A stretch of 22,556 nucleotides of DNA. Origin: Willaertia magna. Its lineage: Eukaryota; Heterolobosea; Eutetramitea; Acrasida; Naegleriidae. The stretch covers positions 1 to 22,556 of the forward strand of contig CADWAF010002550.1 of the NCBI GenBank assembly GCA_902984215.1, read 5' to 3'. Each line of letters opens with the position of its first letter. Position 1 is the stretch's first letter. The position numbers and the translations under genes are program-made. Below are positions 20,422 to 22,556 of the stretch, piece after piece. The notes under the pieces were generated by a model, which saw only the letters and a program-made list of their open reading frames with translations, did no database searches and was not told the DNA's origin.

Positions 20422-22017
20422 ATGGTTTTAGCAGAATTAGGTTCACGTATAACTAATGCTTTACGTAATATAAATTCTCAAGCAGTTATAGATGATACTG
20501 CAATTAATGAACTATTAAAAGAAATTGGTAATTCCTTATTAGCTGCGGATGTAAATGTTCAACAAGTTATTCAATTACGTGGTAATATAAAGAATAAATT
20601 AAATTTTGAACAATTACCTAGAGGAACAAATAAAAGAAATCATATAAAAGCAGTAGTATATCAAGAATTATGTAAATTGTTAGATCCCGGAGTTAAACCT
20701 TATCAACCAACAAGAGGTAAATGTAATGTAGTTATGTTTGTTGGTTTACAAGGTGCAGGTAAAACAACAACTTGTACTAAATTTGCTCGTTATTATCAAA
20801 AGAAAGGATTCCGTACAGCATTAGTATGTGCAGATACATTCAGAGCAGGTGCATTCGATCAATTAAAACAAAACGCTACAAAAGCTCAAATACCTTTCTT
20901 TGGAGATTATTATGAAACTAATCCTGTAAAATTAGCAAAAGATGGTGTTGAACAATTTAAACAAGAGAAATATGAATTAATTATTGTAGATACATCAGGT
21001 AGACATTCACAAGAAGAAGCATTATTTGAAGAAATGGAACAAGTTGCAGATGCTGTTTCACCAGATGATGTTATTTTCGTTATGGACAGTTCTATTGGTC
21101 AATCTGTTAAAGATCAAGCAACTGCATTTAAATCAAGAGTTAAAGTTGGAAGTGTTATTATTACAAAATTAGATGGTCACGCAAAAGGTGGTGGTGCTTT
21201 ATCTGCTGTTGCTGCAACACAATCACCAATTACTTTTATTGGTACAGGAGAGAATTTTGATGAATTTCAACCTTTTGAAGCTGAAAGTTTTGTTAGTCGT
21301 TTATTAGGATATGGTGATTTTAAACGTTTAATTGAAACTGTATCAAGTGTAGTTGATATGGAGAAACAACCACAAATGGTTGAAAGAATTTCACAAGGTG
21401 TTTATACAATGCGTGATATGAGAGAACATTTCCAATCAATTATGAAAATGGGACCTTTATCTCAAGTTATGTCTATGATACCTGGTTTTAGTGATCAATT
21501 AATGCCAAAGGGTTCAGAACAAGAAGGTCAATCAAGATTAAAGAAATATTTAACTATAATGGATTCTATGAATGATAATGAATTAGATTGTACAGATATT
21601 ACTAAATTACCAAATTTACAATCTAGAATTGTTAGAATAGCAAGAGGAAGTGGTAGATTACCAAGAGATGTACATGAACTAATTGAACAATTTAAACTTT
21701 TCCAATCGATGATTGGTAAGATGAAGGACTTGAATTTAGCTAATATTAAATCTCCAAAAGATTTACAAAAATTACAAAAGAGTTTACCTCAAGCATTTAA
21801 GGGTATGCCTGGAATGAATAATTTAGATATGGGTGCAATGATGAAGCAATTACAAAAAGGAGGCGGAATGCCAAATCTTGGAAATTTAGGAAACTTGGGT
21901 AATTTAGGTAATTTAGGGAACCTAGGAAATTTAATGAATGGAGGGTTAGGTAATATAATGAAGATGATGGGTGGTAATTCAACACCTCCAACAACTCAAC
22001 AAACAAAGAAAAAGTAA
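20422..22017 (+). CDS. SRP54: Signal recognition particle 54 kDa GTPase subunit
   Basis: SRP54 binds signal peptides emerging from the ribosome and, with the SRP receptor, targets ribosomes to the ER. This single-exon gene encodes 531 residues. Residues 1-90 are the helical N domain. The G domain has the P-loop GLQGAGKTTT (108-117), DTFRAGAFDQL from 138, DTSGR (190-194) and TKLDGHAKGGGALS. The methionine-rich M domain contains the SRP-RNA-binding helices (SRIVRIARGSGRLPRDVHEL) and Met clusters (MIPGFSDQLM, GMPGMNNLDMGAMMKQL). The C-terminal tail is unusual, with six Asn-Leu-Gly triplets before a KKK end. The ATG at 20422 in acaacaacaATGG context matches the family N-terminus exactly. Nothing seems missing, and expression is probably constitutive. 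Confidence 0.97.
   Translation: MVLAELGSRITNALRNINSQAVIDDTAINELLKEIGNSLLAADVNVQQVIQLRGNIKNKLNFEQLPRGTNKRNHIKAVVYQELCKLLDPGVKPYQPTRGKCNVVMFVGLQGAGKTTTCTKFARYYQKKGFRTALVCADTFRAGAFDQLKQNATKAQIPFFGDYYETNPVKLAKDGVEQFKQEKYELIIVDTSGRHSQEEALFEEMEQVADAVSPDDVIFVMDSSIGQSVKDQATAFKSRVKVGSVIITKLDGHAKGGGALSAVAATQSPITFIGTGENFDEFQPFEAESFVSRLLGYGDFKRLIETVSSVVDMEKQPQMVERISQGVYTMRDMREHFQSIMKMGPLSQVMSMIPGFSDQLMPKGSEQEGQSRLKKYLTIMDSMNDNELDCTDITKLPNLQSRIVRIARGSGRLPRDVHELIEQFKLFQSMIGKMKDLNLANIKSPKDLQKLQKSLPQAFKGMPGMNNLDMGAMMKQLQKGGGMPNLGNLGNLGNLGNLGNLGNLMNGGLGNIMKMMGGNSTPPTTQQTKKK
21874..21927 (+). repeat. Six tandem 9-bp units encoding Asn-Leu-Gly in SRP54
   Basis: Six units of the type AAT-TTA-GGA follow each other in the C-terminal tail of SRP54, then a seventh ending in ATG (NLM). 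The units differ at synonymous positions (AAT/AAC; CTT/TTA/TTG/CTA; GGA/GGT/GGG) but never in amino acid. Confidence 0.85.
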
Positions 22018-22556
22018 CAATATTAGAGTTTATGTTTGTGGTAGAAAATTTTGACTTTATTGTATCTGTAAATTAATTTATTGTACATTTTAGGAACTTT
22101 ACACCATAATAAAATTCAACAAATAATTTCACATTACCATAATATTATCAAATTTCTTTATCTTTACTTTAAAGCTATCACACTTAAATTTATAATTATC
22201 AATTCATATTTATTTATAAAAAATTATTATTTGATATTTTATATTATGTATAATATATTATATATATTTAATAAAACAAAATTTCTATCATAAAATAATT
22301 CAAAATTTTTAATAAAATAATAAAATTATATTGCATTTTTAATTAAAAATAAAAATTAATTAAATAATAATATTATTAAATTAAATATTAAACTAAAAAT
22401 TTATAAATTTAAATCTTTTTTAAAAAAATGTTTATTATTATAAAAATTAAAAAAATTAAATATAATATTCATATTAGAAATAATTATTTTAAAAAATCAA
22501 AAAAAACTTAGCAATATATTTAATTTTTTTTAATTATTATATAAAAAAAAATTATT
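22018..22556. other. Extremely A+T-rich intergenic tail, no gene seen
   Basis: The first about 60 bases are probably the SRP54 3' UTR. After that the sequence is almost only A and T: I count 15 G or C in the 296 bases from 22261 to 22556. Short A- and T-runs alternate without a clear tandem unit. A 70-codon frame at 22081-22293 has the Ile/Tyr/Lys/Phe/Asn composition of random A+T-rich sequence. I see no tRNA, rRNA or mobile-element remains. Confidence 0.6.

Noticed and set aside
22081..22293. 70-codon ORF in the right-hand A+T-rich tail
   Set aside because: Its composition is what random A+T DNA gives. It has no domain, poor start context and no support.

Overview
This is a nuclear eukaryotic window from an A+T-rich, gene-dense, probably unicellular genome. 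I infer this from split genes with GT-AG introns, A-runs in front of most start codons, and eukaryote-only proteins (exportin-4, SRP54, PAK, syntaxin, TBC1D23, BTG/TOB, Groucho/TLE). Introns are very short: ten were resolved, nine of 37-49 nt and one of 94 nt. Donors are mostly GTAAGT and acceptors TTAG or TTCAG. Standard stop codons are used. The RCC1 gene and the asparagine-rich style fit an amoeboid or amoeboflagellate protist such as a heterolobosean or amoebozoan. I cannot fix the lineage from sequence alone.

Layout from left to right. A 5'-partial proline-rich, tail-anchored protein (+) is followed by a CRIB-containing PAK kinase (+). The PAK 3' end overlaps a convergent RCC1-repeat gene (-) by 9 bp. 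A 196-bp divergent intergenic region separates RCC1 from a Groucho/TLE corepressor (+). Exportin-4 (+) follows only 56 bp later. Next are a Rab2-like gene (-) that lacks its P-loop end, an unrecognised Cys/Ser/Asn-rich gene (+), and a BTG/TOB gene (-) with a 49-codon ORF ending 4 nt before its ATG. Then come an NCLX/CCX-type cation/calcium exchanger (-), a TBC1D23 orthologue (+), a C2-domain syntaxin fusion (+) and SRP54 (+). The last 0.5 kb is extremely A+T-rich and has no gene I can support.

Most genes are housekeeping. Several act in the secretory and endomembrane system (SRP54, Rab2-like, TBC1D23, C2-syntaxin) and two in gene regulation (Groucho/TLE, BTG/TOB). I see no evidence that they form one co-regulated system.

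The most unusual items are four. One is a Qa-SNARE fused behind a C2-like domain with no C-terminal membrane anchor. The second is a Groucho/TLE protein with both Q and WD40 domains in what looks like a protist. The third is the Rab2-like gene whose homology stops exactly at an AG acceptor. The fourth is an identical 19-nt element, in opposite orientation, in front of exportin-4 and TBC1D23.

Gene models given here join exons by splice-site consensus, reading frame and family alignment from memory. No transcript data or database search was available.
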